Under the pieces are notes generated by a model. It saw only the letters and a list, made by a program, of their open reading frames with translations, ran no database searches and was not told the origin of the DNA. Below, one piece after another: positions 16,799 through 24,490 of a stretch of 64,000 bases of DNA. Location: NCBI RefSeq assembly GCF_900583165.1, contig NZ_UTKY01000095.1, forward strand, positions 186,001-250,000, given 5' to 3'. Position 1 is the stretch's first letter; every line of letters starts with the position of its first letter. Source of the DNA: Pseudomonas viridiflava. Lineage in GTDB: Bacteria > Pseudomonadota > Gammaproteobacteria > Pseudomonadales > Pseudomonadaceae. The position numbers and the translations under genes were made by a program.

Positions 16799-17758
16799 TT
16801 AATGGCTGGCCTTCTTCTTCGGCGTTATCTTGCGCAATACCCGCTTTGCCAGGCGCTTGAGCTTCGACTCCTTCTCCGGCTCCGCCAGGCCCTGTTGGCG
16901 CAGCCAATCCTTCCAGCGTATCCGCTCGTCACGCACCAGCCAGCCTTCTTGCTGGGCGAAGCTTTCTGCCAGGTACAAACCCCGTGTGCTGGCCGGGTAG
17001 AGCTGATCCTTCTTGACGGTATACAGCTCGGCCAACGGTTGGCCGTCCTTGAGTGGCATCAGGTACAGGTCGGGGCGCTGACGGTCCAGGCGCGCCACCA
17101 ATTGGTCGCCTTCCAGCCGTTCATCCACATGAAACAGGCTCAGGGACTTGGCTTCCTTGGGCACTTCCAGGCGCAGGTCATAGATCAACTGCAAGGAGGC
17201 GGTGGGCAGGTGTACGTAGGCCCTTGGGCGCTCGATCAGTTGGGTGGTTGCGCAACGCACCGGGCGCGCCGCGCCAGATAGCGGGCTTAAGCGAAACGGC
17301 AGCGCTTCGCGGTAATGCAGCGCGGCGGAGTAGGGCGCGGGCAGCCAGGTGTCGTTGAAGCGCCCGCTGAGCCAGCCTTCGGGCGTCTCCAGCAGACACT
17401 CTTCGGCAATTTCCTGGATGGCGGTGTGCAGCGGCAGGTTGAGTTCGTGGGCCGGGACGTAGCCGGAGATCAGCTTGAGCACCACGTCGCCACGGTCTTG
17501 ACGGCGTTGACGCACCAGCACCCAATAGTCGCGATTCTGCCAGTGCAGGGTCAGGCGCACTGATACGCCCAGGTTCGCGAGCTCCAGAGCGAAGCGCTCG
17601 GCGTCTGGCACCTCGACCGGTTTGCGGCGTTGCAGGGTCTGGGCGAAATTGAGCGGCATGCCGACGCTTTGGTAACTCAGGCCTTCGGGGGTGGCTTCGA
17701 CGTGCAGGGGCAGTGTCTTGAAGTTGCTGGGGTTTTTTCTTATGAGCGTTCGCGGCAT
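16799..17758 (-). CDS. conserved protein of unknown function with a degenerate Nudix-like box
   Basis: A 319-residue protein that I cannot assign to an activity. I remember relatives labelled as a metal ABC transporter ATPase, but no Walker A, signature or Walker B motif is present, so that label is not supported. Around residues 115-140 there is G-x5-E followed by QEIAEECLLE, which resembles a Nudix box (G-x5-E-x7-REUxEExGU) with a two-residue insertion and Gln in place of Arg. The C-terminus is very basic (KLKRLAKRVLRKITPKKKASH). The start at 17758 is fixed by an AAGGAG site 6-7 bases upstream. It is last in a minus-strand group with the aldo/keto reductase and FAD oxidoreductase genes. Confidence 0.75.
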   Translation of the reverse strand: MPRTLIRKNPSNFKTLPLHVEATPEGLSYQSVGMPLNFAQTLQRRKPVEVPDAERFALELANLGVSVRLTLHWQNRDYWVLVRQRRQDRGDVVLKLISGYVPAHELNLPLHTAIQEIAEECLLETPEGWLSGRFNDTWLPAPYSAALHYREALPFRLSPLSGAARPVRCATTQLIERPRAYVHLPTASLQLIYDLRLEVPKEAKSLSLFHVDERLEGDQLVARLDRQRPDLYLMPLKDGQPLAELYTVKKDQLYPASTRGLYLAESFAQQEGWLVRDERIRWKDWLRQQGLAEPEKESKLKRLAKRVLRKITPKKKASH

Positions 17759-17799
17759 GTCGGCTCCTTCTTGCGACGGGGTCGGCCGCGTCGGCGGCA

Positions 17800-18612
17800 T
17801 CAGAGTTGACGAATGACCTTGGCAGCAGTCGCCACGTTATGGGCCAGGTGCAGCGGATTAATGGTGCCGACAATAGCACTGGCAACGCCGGTTTGCGCAA
17901 ACAACAGGCTAAAACTGGAGTGAATTGGATCCACTCCCGGCTCAAGGCAAACATGGCCGCTGGCCAGGGCTTTTTTTACCAGGATGCCTTTGCCGTGGGC
18001 CGCCGCATACTCAATGACGGCTTTCTCGGCCTGTTCGTTCAGATTGTAGGTGACCATGGCGCAATCACCCTGTTCCAGAGCCTTCACGCCACCCTCGACG
18101 GTTTTGCCCGACAAGCCGAAACCACGGATTTTGCCTTCCTGTTTCAACGCCGCCAGGGTCTGGTAGACCTCGCAATCGTTGAGGATGTGCAGGTCATTAC
18201 CGTCGGAGTGCACCAACACCAGGTCGATAAAATCAGTTTCAAGTCGTTTCAAGCTGCGTTCAATCGACATTCGGGTGTGGGCCGCGCTGAAATCGTGGCT
18301 GGACACGCCGTTTTCGAATTCTTCGCCGACCTTGCTGACAATCACCCAGTACTTGCGCTGGTCGCGCAGCAGCGGCCCCAGGCGCTCTTCGCTCAGGCCA
18401 TAGGCTGGCGCGGTGTCGATCAGGTTGATGCCCAGCTCGCGAGCCTGGCGCAGTAGCATACGGGCAGCGTCGTCATCGGGTATCTGGAAGCCATTGGGGT
18501 ATTTAACCCCCTGGTCACGGCCCAACTTGACGGTGCCGAGGCCCAGCGGCGACACCAGCAAACCGGTGCTGCCCAGGGGGCGATGCAGGTCGTGCAGGGT
18601 TGGCAGGCTCAT
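17800..18612 (-). CDS. aldo/keto reductase
   Basis: A 270-residue NADPH-dependent oxidoreductase of the AKR superfamily, at the position of PA4992. The catalytic tetrad is visible: Asp and Tyr in NLIDTAPAYGLSEERLG, Lys in VIVSKVGEE and His in DLVLVHSDG. The C-terminal cofactor region ends SAIVGTINPLHLAHNV, the usual AKR signature. The substrate is unknown. The ATG at 18612 overlaps the stop of the upstream FAD oxidoreductase gene (ATGA), so the two are translationally coupled and may act on related compounds. Confidence 0.9.
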   Translation of the reverse strand: MSLPTLHDLHRPLGSTGLLVSPLGLGTVKLGRDQGVKYPNGFQIPDDDAARMLLRQARELGINLIDTAPAYGLSEERLGPLLRDQRKYWVIVSKVGEEFENGVSSHDFSAAHTRMSIERSLKRLETDFIDLVLVHSDGNDLHILNDCEVYQTLAALKQEGKIRGFGLSGKTVEGGVKALEQGDCAMVTYNLNEQAEKAVIEYAAAHGKGILVKKALASGHVCLEPGVDPIHSSFSLLFAQTGVASAIVGTINPLHLAHNVATAAKVIRQL

Positions 18613-19784
18613 GGCAACAGTTGCTCCCAGGCGGGTAAGCCGATGGCGGGTTTTGGCAGCTCGGGCAGCGGTTCGGTGGCACTTGGGCGGATGCCGTCAC
18701 GCTCCAGGCTATTGATAACTCGATCGGCGAAATCCGGCGCCAGGGCCAGCTTGGTCGGCCAACCCACCATTAGACGGCCTTCTTCAAACACGAAGGCGTT
18801 ATCGGGACGGCTCAGGCCGGTTTGCAATGGCTCGGCACGATCAACGCGCAGGGTTGCCCATTGGGTCTGGCTCATGTCGATCCACGGCAGCAACTGCGTC
18901 AGCTCTTGCCGGGCCGTGGCGATCTGCGCTTCGGGCGTGCGTGCCACGCCGTCGGATTCAGCAATGTCGCCGCCCATGTACCACACCCAGTTGCCATCGG
19001 CGGCCGGGTGCGTGGTGATGGTGATACGCGGCTTGGTGCCGCCGCCCAGGCAGTGGGCGTAGAGCGGCTTCAGGCCTGGGCCTTTGGCGATGATCATATG
19101 CAGCGGGCGTTTTTGCATGGCGGGCTTGCTCAAGCCCAGGGCGGTGAGCAAATCCGCCGTGCCGCCGCCGGCGCTTAATACAATGCGCTGGGCTTGGATG
19201 TCACGGCCATCCACCTTCAAGCCCACCAGCTTGTTGCCATCCAGCAGCGGCTCGATGTGCTGGCCGGCGAGCAAACTGTCGCCGGCCAGTTGCGCCAGGC
19301 GTTCGATCAGGCTGGGAACGTCCACTACCAACTCCGCCAAGCGATAGACCTTGCCCTTGAAGCGACGGTCTTGCAGGGCCGGTGGCAGGTCGTCGCCCTT
19401 GACCTGGTCGACACGCCCGCGCACGGCCTTGCTGGCGAAGAAGCTGGTGAGGTTGCCCGCGATTGTGCCCGGCGACCACAGGTAATGGGCTTCGGACAAC
19501 AAGCGCACGCCGGTCAGGTCCAACTCGCCGTTACCCGCCAGGGCTTCGCGCCAGCGGCGGGGCATGTCGGCAATCGCTTCGGACGCCCCGGTGAGTGCGC
19601 CGTGCAGCGCATATTTCGCACCGCCGTGAATGATCCCCTGGGACTTCACGCTTTGCCCGCCACCCAAGGTGGCGCTTTCCACCACGACCGTGGAAAACCC
19701 CTGGCCACGCAGGCGTGCGTTCAGCCAGAGGCCGGCAACCCCGGCGCCGACAATCAGGACGTCGGTGGAAATAACGGATGGCAT
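18609..19784 (-). CDS. FAD-dependent oxidoreductase (DAO family)
   Basis: A 391-residue flavoprotein of the D-amino-acid oxidase/glycine oxidase type. The dinucleotide motif is VLIVGAGVAGLWLNARL at residues 9-25, followed by the acidic end of beta-2 (VVVE). A second FAD contact, QRIVLSAGGGTADLL, lies near residue 205. It is the counterpart of PA4991. The substrate is unknown. It heads a minus-strand pair with the aldo/keto reductase and is 55 bases from the convergent-side SMR gene on the same strand. Confidence 0.85.
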   Translation of the reverse strand: MPSVISTDVLIVGAGVAGLWLNARLRGQGFSTVVVESATLGGGQSVKSQGIIHGGAKYALHGALTGASEAIADMPRRWREALAGNGELDLTGVRLLSEAHYLWSPGTIAGNLTSFFASKAVRGRVDQVKGDDLPPALQDRRFKGKVYRLAELVVDVPSLIERLAQLAGDSLLAGQHIEPLLDGNKLVGLKVDGRDIQAQRIVLSAGGGTADLLTALGLSKPAMQKRPLHMIIAKGPGLKPLYAHCLGGGTKPRITITTHPAADGNWVWYMGGDIAESDGVARTPEAQIATARQELTQLLPWIDMSQTQWATLRVDRAEPLQTGLSRPDNAFVFEEGRLMVGWPTKLALAPDFADRVINSLERDGIRPSATEPLPELPKPAIGLPAWEQLLP

Positions 19785-19839
19785 GGGCGACCTCAGTGTT
19801 CAAGACAAGAGGCGCAGTATACAGGCTGTTGAGTGGCGG

Positions 19840-20175
19840 TCAGTGCCCGGCGGTTTTCGAGAACAGCTGAATCACCACAACGCCCAGTACGATCAGGCCC
19901 ATCCCCAGCATTGCCGGCAGGTCGAGCTTTTGCCCGTAGATAAACAGCGCCGCGATGCTGACCATCACAATGCCCATGCCCGCCCACACCGCGTATGCCA
20001 CACCCACCGGCACGGTGCGTACCACCAGGGTCAACATCCAGAACGCCACGCCGTAGCCGACTATCACCAGTGCCAGCGGGATGGGCGTGCTCCAGCCCTT
20101 GATGGCTTTCATGGACACGGTGGCAATCACTTCCGAGCAAATGGCGATGGCCAGGTAGTAGTAGGCGGGGTTCAT
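19840..20175 (-). CDS. small multidrug resistance (SMR) family transporter
   Basis: A 111-residue four-helix inner-membrane protein. Helix 1 contains the essential Glu at residue 15 (AIAICSEVIATVSMKA), and helix 3 has the GVAYAVWAGMGIV pattern typical of the EmrE/QacE branch. It should export cationic compounds in exchange for protons as an antiparallel dimer. It matches the place of PA4990. GAGGAAC lies 7 bases before the ATG. It is transcribed divergently from a LysR regulator, across a REP pair. Confidence 0.9.
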   Translation of the reverse strand: MNPAYYYLAIAICSEVIATVSMKAIKGWSTPIPLALVIVGYGVAFWMLTLVVRTVPVGVAYAVWAGMGIVMVSIAALFIYGQKLDLPAMLGMGLIVLGVVVIQLFSKTAGH

Positions 20176-20204
20176 AGTGCGTTCCTCGAAAGTGGATTCA
20201 AGCC

Positions 20205-20304
20205 TGTAGGAGCGAGCTTGCTCGCGAAAAGCGTTAACGATAACGCGGGTTGTCTGGTTGCCCGCAGTGTCTGGGGGATTTTCGCGAGCAAGCTCGCTCC
20301 TACT
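20205..20304. repeat. inverted pair of REP elements (second family)
   Basis: Two copies of TGTAGGAGCGAGCTTGCTCG, at 20205-20228 and 20281-20304, face each other across about 50 bases. This is a different REP family from the GTGGGAGGGGG type elsewhere in the window and occurs only here. It lies in the divergent gap between the SMR gene and the LysR gene. Confidence 0.85.
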
Positions 20305-20375
20305 AGGGTGGGATTTTAGCGGTTGGGGAGATGGGGTAAAGTCATTACCTATCCGAATAAAAGATGGGTTGAGCC

Positions 20376-21266
20376 ATGAGCGTGCAGTGGAATCTGGAAC
20401 AGATGCGCCTGTTTGTCAGCGTCGCCGAGCAGCGCTCGTTTTCAGCAGTGGCACGGGACCAGCGCAAGGCGCAGTCGGCGGTCAGCACGGGCATTGCGCT
20501 GCTGGAAGCCGACCTCGGCGTGAGCCTGTTCGAGCGTAGCAGTGGCCGCCAGCCGCGCTTGACCGAAGCCGGCACGGTGCTGCTTGAAGAGGCCAGGGAA
20601 GTCTTGCGCCAATGCGAGCGCCTCAATGGCCGCGCACTGTCGTTGATGCGCGGTGAAGAAGCCTGCCTGCGCCTGGCCCAGGACGAAGCGATGCTGTATC
20701 AGCCCGTGCTCGACAGTCTGGACGCGTTGGCCGGTCAATTTCCCAACCTGGAAGTGCAGATTTCCAGCGCTGCCCAGGGTGATGTCGCACGCAAGTTGGT
20801 GGAGCGCAAGGCGGACCTGGGCATGTTGTTCTACCACGACCAGATCCCCGAAGCGCTGGAGCGTCGGGTGGTGGGCAGTGTGGAAATGGTTACCGTGTGC
20901 GGCCGCAATCACCCGCTGGCCCGGCAGAAAACCGTGGACTGCCAGGGCCTGGCGCAGTATCGCCAATTGCTGATGTCGACCCAGACCAGCGTCTATCCCG
21001 GCAGCGAGGCTGCCAGCCCGCAGGTCTGGCGCGCTGACAGTTTCTACGTACTGGCCGAATGGCTGACCCGTGGCCTGGGCTGGGCGTGGTTGCCCCGGCA
21101 CGTGGTGCAGTACCCCTCCTACCAAAACCAAATGGTCGAACTGGACAGTGAATGGACCCCGCCCGCGCTGGTGGTGGAGCTGGTCTGGCGTCGCGACGAA
21201 CCCCTCGGCCCTGCTGCGCGCTTTTTGGCCGAACGTTTTGCCGAGTGTCTGCGGGCGATTGACTGA
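20376..21266 (+). CDS. LysR-family transcriptional regulator
   Basis: A 296-residue regulator. The N-terminal winged helix-turn-helix is clear (MRLFVSVAEQRSFSAVARDQ, then RKAQSAVSTGIALLEADLGV and SLFERSSGRQPRLTEAG). The rest is a periplasmic-binding-protein-like effector domain. It matches PA4989. It lies back to back with the SMR transporter gene and may control it, but the intervening sequence is dominated by a REP pair and I see no clear LysR box (T-N11-A). Confidence 0.9.
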   Translation: MSVQWNLEQMRLFVSVAEQRSFSAVARDQRKAQSAVSTGIALLEADLGVSLFERSSGRQPRLTEAGTVLLEEAREVLRQCERLNGRALSLMRGEEACLRLAQDEAMLYQPVLDSLDALAGQFPNLEVQISSAAQGDVARKLVERKADLGMLFYHDQIPEALERRVVGSVEMVTVCGRNHPLARQKTVDCQGLAQYRQLLMSTQTSVYPGSEAASPQVWRADSFYVLAEWLTRGLGWAWLPRHVVQYPSYQNQMVELDSEWTPPALVVELVWRRDEPLGPAARFLAERFAECLRAID

Positions 21267-21289
21267 AAAAGCCGATAAACTCCGGCGCC

Positions 21290-22567
21290 ATGAATAGAAC
21301 TCTCTATAGCTGTCTGTTTTACCTGGCGCTGCCGTTGGTGGCTTTACGTCTGTGGCTGCGTGCGCGCAAGGCGCCGGCCTATGCCAAGCGCATCGGCGAG
21401 CGTTTCTCCTATGGTTTGCCGGTATTAAAGCCCGGCGGGATCTGGGTGCATGCGGTGTCGGTGGGCGAGAGCATCGCTGCCGCGCCGATGGTGCGCGGGT
21501 TGCTGGAGCGTTATCCACAGTTGCCGATTACGGTCACCTGTATGACGCCGACCGGTTCCGAACGCATCCAAGCGCTGTTCGCCAATGAGCCGCGCATCCA
21601 GCACTGCTATTTGCCCTACGATTTGCCGTGCGCGGCCAAGCGTTTTCTGGATCGAGTGCAGCCGAAACTGGCAGTGATCATGGAAACCGAGCTGTGGCCC
21701 AACCATATCCACGCCTGCGCCCAGCGCGGTATTCCCGTGGCGCTGGCCAATGCGCGACTGTCGGCCCGTTCGGCCAAGGGCTACGGGCGTTTCGCCAAAC
21801 TCACCGCGCCGATGCTGGCCGAGATGAGCCTGTTTGCCGTACAGACCCAGACCGAAGCCCAGCGCTTCCTTAGTCTGGGCGCCCGCCCGGAAACCGTCGA
21901 AGTCACCGGCTCGATCAAGTTCGACCTGACCATCGACCCCGAACTGCCCGCGCGTGCTGGCGCCTTGCGTGAGCAATGGGGCGCCAGCGAGCGCCCGGTA
22001 TGGATCGCAGCCAGTACCCATGAAGGCGAAGATGAAGTGGTGCTGACGGCCCATCGTCAGTTGCTCGACAGCTACCCCAACGCCCTGCTGATCCTGGTGC
22101 CGCGCCATCAAGAGCGCTTCGGGCCGATGTTCGAGCTGTGCCAGCAACAAGGTTTCTCCACGGTGCGTCGCTCCAGCGGCGATGCCGTTAGCGCGCAGAC
22201 CTCGGTGTTGCTCGGCGATACCATGGGCGAGTTGCTGTTTCTCTACGCCTTGGCCGACAGCGCTTTTGTCGGCGGCAGCCTGGTGGCGACCGGTGGGCAC
22301 AATCCACTGGAACCGGCAGCGCTGGCGAAGCCGGTGATCATGGGGCCGCATGTGTTCAACTTCCTCGAAATCACCGCGATGATGCGTGACGCCGGAGCGT
22401 TGAGGCAGGTGGATGATGCTGAGGGGTTGGCTGAGGCGGTGCGGCAGTTGTTTGAGCTGCCGCAGGATGCGCGCAAGATGGCGCAGGCGGGGTTAGTGGT
22501 GATGCAGGCCAATCAAGGCGCTTTAAAGCGCCTGCTGGATGGCCTGGCCAAACTCATCACCCACTGA
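21290..22567 (+). CDS. waaA: 3-deoxy-D-manno-octulosonic acid (Kdo) transferase
   Basis: A 425-residue inner-membrane-associated GT30 enzyme that adds Kdo to lipid IVA, the first step of core assembly. The N-terminal hydrophobic anchor (LFYLALPLVALRLWLRAR) is followed by IWVHAVSVGESIAAAPM and TCMTPTGSERI. The acceptor block YLPYDLP and VIMETELWPN contain residues conserved in the family, and the C-terminal block is FVGGSLVATGGHNPLEPAA. It corresponds to PA4988. It follows the LysR gene by about 20 bases but belongs functionally with the LPS genes. Confidence 0.95.
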   Translation: MNRTLYSCLFYLALPLVALRLWLRARKAPAYAKRIGERFSYGLPVLKPGGIWVHAVSVGESIAAAPMVRGLLERYPQLPITVTCMTPTGSERIQALFANEPRIQHCYLPYDLPCAAKRFLDRVQPKLAVIMETELWPNHIHACAQRGIPVALANARLSARSAKGYGRFAKLTAPMLAEMSLFAVQTQTEAQRFLSLGARPETVEVTGSIKFDLTIDPELPARAGALREQWGASERPVWIAASTHEGEDEVVLTAHRQLLDSYPNALLILVPRHQERFGPMFELCQQQGFSTVRRSSGDAVSAQTSVLLGDTMGELLFLYALADSAFVGGSLVATGGHNPLEPAALAKPVIMGPHVFNFLEITAMMRDAGALRQVDDAEGLAEAVRQLFELPQDARKMAQAGLVVMQANQGALKRLLDGLAKLITH

Positions 22568-22578
22568 CAACACAGGTC

Positions 22579-22600
22579 AAATGTGGGAGGGGCGGTGTGT
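22579..22600. repeat. single partial REP element
   Basis: One unpaired copy of AATGTGGGAGGGGCGGTGTG, without a facing partner. It lies in the narrow gap between the convergent waaA and TolC-family genes. Confidence 0.6.
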
Positions 22601-24040
22601 TTAATAGCTTGGGCGAGCCTTGAGTTGCTCAGCCGCCGCCTTGGCCAAATCCGGCGGCAAGAAGTCCCGATCCGGGTTGTAGTCCGCCTTCAGATACCGC
22701 GCCAACTCCTGCAAATCCCCCGGGTTCAACGTGCCCGCCGCTTGCTTCAAGCGCAGGTTGTCGAGGATGTAGTCGTAGCGGCTGTTGTTGTAGTTGCGCA
22801 CCGACGCATACAGCTGGCGCTGTGAGTCGAGCACGTCGACGATATTGCGCGTACCCACCTGGTAACCGATTTCCGTGGCTTCCACCGCGCTCTGGTTGGA
22901 GATGATCGACTGGCGGCGTGCCTGCACCTGCTCCACATCGGTGTTGACTGCGCGGTGCAGGTTACGGGTGTTTTCCACCACTTGGCGGCGCAGGCCTTCG
23001 CGTTGTTGCTCGGTCTGGCCCAGGCGTGAATAGGATTCGCGCACCTGCGAGCTGGTGAGCCCGCCGCTGTAGATCGGAATGTTCAGGCGTAGGCCGATGG
23101 TGCGTTGCTCCACGTCACCCCGGTAGGGCGTGCCGAAGGCATTCGGGTTGCTGAAGCCGAGGGCGTCGTTGTCGCCTTTCTCATACTGCGCGACGGCGTC
23201 CAGGGTGGGTGCATGGCCGGCCTTGCGCTGTTTGAGGGTTTCTTCGGCAGCGGTCACAGCATAGTTGCTGGCCAGCAGGTTGAGGTTTTGCCGCCCGGCG
23301 GTTTCGACCCAGGCCTTGGCGTCATTGGGCAGCGGTGGCAACACCGGCAGCGTGTGGACAATGCCCTGGATCGAGTTGTACTGGCGGTTGGTCAGGGTGA
23401 TCAGCGCCTCAAATGCATCTTCGACCTGGCGGTTGGCCAGGATGCGATTGGCGCGGGCGGTGTCGTAGCTGGCTTGGGATTGCAGCACGTCGGTCTTGTC
23501 CGACAAGCCCACGTCGAAGCGCTCGTTGGACTGATCCAGCTGACGCTTGAAGGCGTTTTCTTCGGCTTTGGTAGAGGCCAGGTTGTCCTGGGCGCGCAGC
23601 ACGGCGAAGTAGCTCTCGGCACTTTGCAGGATCAGGTTCTGTTCAGTCGCTGACAGTTGCAGCGCCGCCTGTTCGTTGGTGGCTTCTGCCGCTTGCAGCT
23701 GGAACCAGCGATCAGCGCGGAACAGTGGCTGGCTCAAGGTCGCTCGCCAGGAGTGCGCATCGCGGTTGGCGGTGGCGGCGGGCGTGTCGATCTGGGTGCG
23801 CACGTTGTTGATATCGGCAGCGCCCGACAGGTTGGGCAGCAGGCCCGCGCGGGCCTGGGGCACCACTTCTTTTTGCGCGCCATATTGAGCGCGGGCGGCA
23901 GCCAGGTCGGCGTTGTTATCCACCGCTTCCTGGTAGACGCTGACCAAGTCAGTTTTGGCGGACAAGGGCGCTTCAGCTGCCCAGACCATTCCGTTGGTCG
24001 CACAAGACACGGCAAGCGCCAGTGAGAGTTTGCGCAGCAT
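22601..24040 (-). CDS. TolC-family outer-membrane efflux/secretion protein
   Basis: A 479-residue outer-membrane channel of the TolC (OEP) family. A signal peptide covers residues 1-21 (LSLALAVSCATNGMVWA). Two repeated OEP domains follow, with long coiled-coil-forming helices rich in Gln, Ala and Glu; the second begins near residue 235. The tail (GDLQELARYLKADYNPD) matches the TolC branch rather than OprM. The PA4974 protein at this place is the Pseudomonas TolC homologue. No inner-membrane or periplasmic partner gene is adjacent, as is usual for TolC. AGGGAA lies 9-10 bases before the start. Confidence 0.9.
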   Translation of the reverse strand: MLRKLSLALAVSCATNGMVWAAEAPLSAKTDLVSVYQEAVDNNADLAAARAQYGAQKEVVPQARAGLLPNLSGAADINNVRTQIDTPAATANRDAHSWRATLSQPLFRADRWFQLQAAEATNEQAALQLSATEQNLILQSAESYFAVLRAQDNLASTKAEENAFKRQLDQSNERFDVGLSDKTDVLQSQASYDTARANRILANRQVEDAFEALITLTNRQYNSIQGIVHTLPVLPPLPNDAKAWVETAGRQNLNLLASNYAVTAAEETLKQRKAGHAPTLDAVAQYEKGDNDALGFSNPNAFGTPYRGDVEQRTIGLRLNIPIYSGGLTSSQVRESYSRLGQTEQQREGLRRQVVENTRNLHRAVNTDVEQVQARRQSIISNQSAVEATEIGYQVGTRNIVDVLDSQRQLYASVRNYNNSRYDYILDNLRLKQAAGTLNPGDLQELARYLKADYNPDRDFLPPDLAKAAAEQLKARPSY

Positions 24041-24239
24041 GAGGCGTTCCCTGAGTAAATATTACGGCGATAATTTGTCGGCCAAGGCTACGGCGACAGG
24101 TCCGGAGCGTCAAGCCTTGCAGGCGTAGCCGAGTGTAGTAGCGCGACCACCGCACAACAATCCTGCAATTACGCCATTCATCACGCTGAATGCACCGCTA
24201 TTGGCAATTTGCCCACGCCATGGTCTAGACTGGCCGCGT

Positions 24240-24330
24240 TCTTGTCGGGGTGCCTTGTTGGAAGGCTGAGATCGGTAAATACCGGATCCCGTTGAACCTG
24301 ATCAGGTTAGCGCCTGCGTAGGGAACAAGA
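24240..24330 (+). promoter_or_regulatory. TPP (thiamine pyrophosphate) riboswitch
   Basis: The THI-element core is complete: TCGGGGTGCC, then GGCTGAGA, then the ACCTGATCAGGTTA-type segment and GCGTAGGGAACAAG. The closing P1 stem pairs TCTTGT (24240-24245) with ACAAGA (24325-24330). TPP binding would lower expression of thiC. About 160 bases separate it from the thiC start; I see no clear intrinsic terminator in that stretch, so control of translation initiation or Rho-dependent termination is more likely than attenuation. Confidence 0.95.
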
Positions 24331-24490
24331 TTTCTCGTCACCCGGCGAGTCCTCTTGTGCTTCGTCCGGGATGCTGTTCATTTATTGAGCAGCCCTCGTG
24401 CGCCAAGCACAGCACTGGTTTCAGTGCATCCGTCCGTCTCAGGTTCACTCCGACAAAAATCCACCGCCTGGATATGTTGGAGAGCCCGTG

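Noticed and set aside
16799..17758. Annotation as a metal ABC transporter ATPase
   Set aside because: No Walker A, ABC signature or Walker B motif is present.
20205..20304. LysR operator between the SMR gene and its divergent regulator
   Set aside because: The only palindrome there is a REP pair; no T-N11-A box with dyad symmetry stood out.
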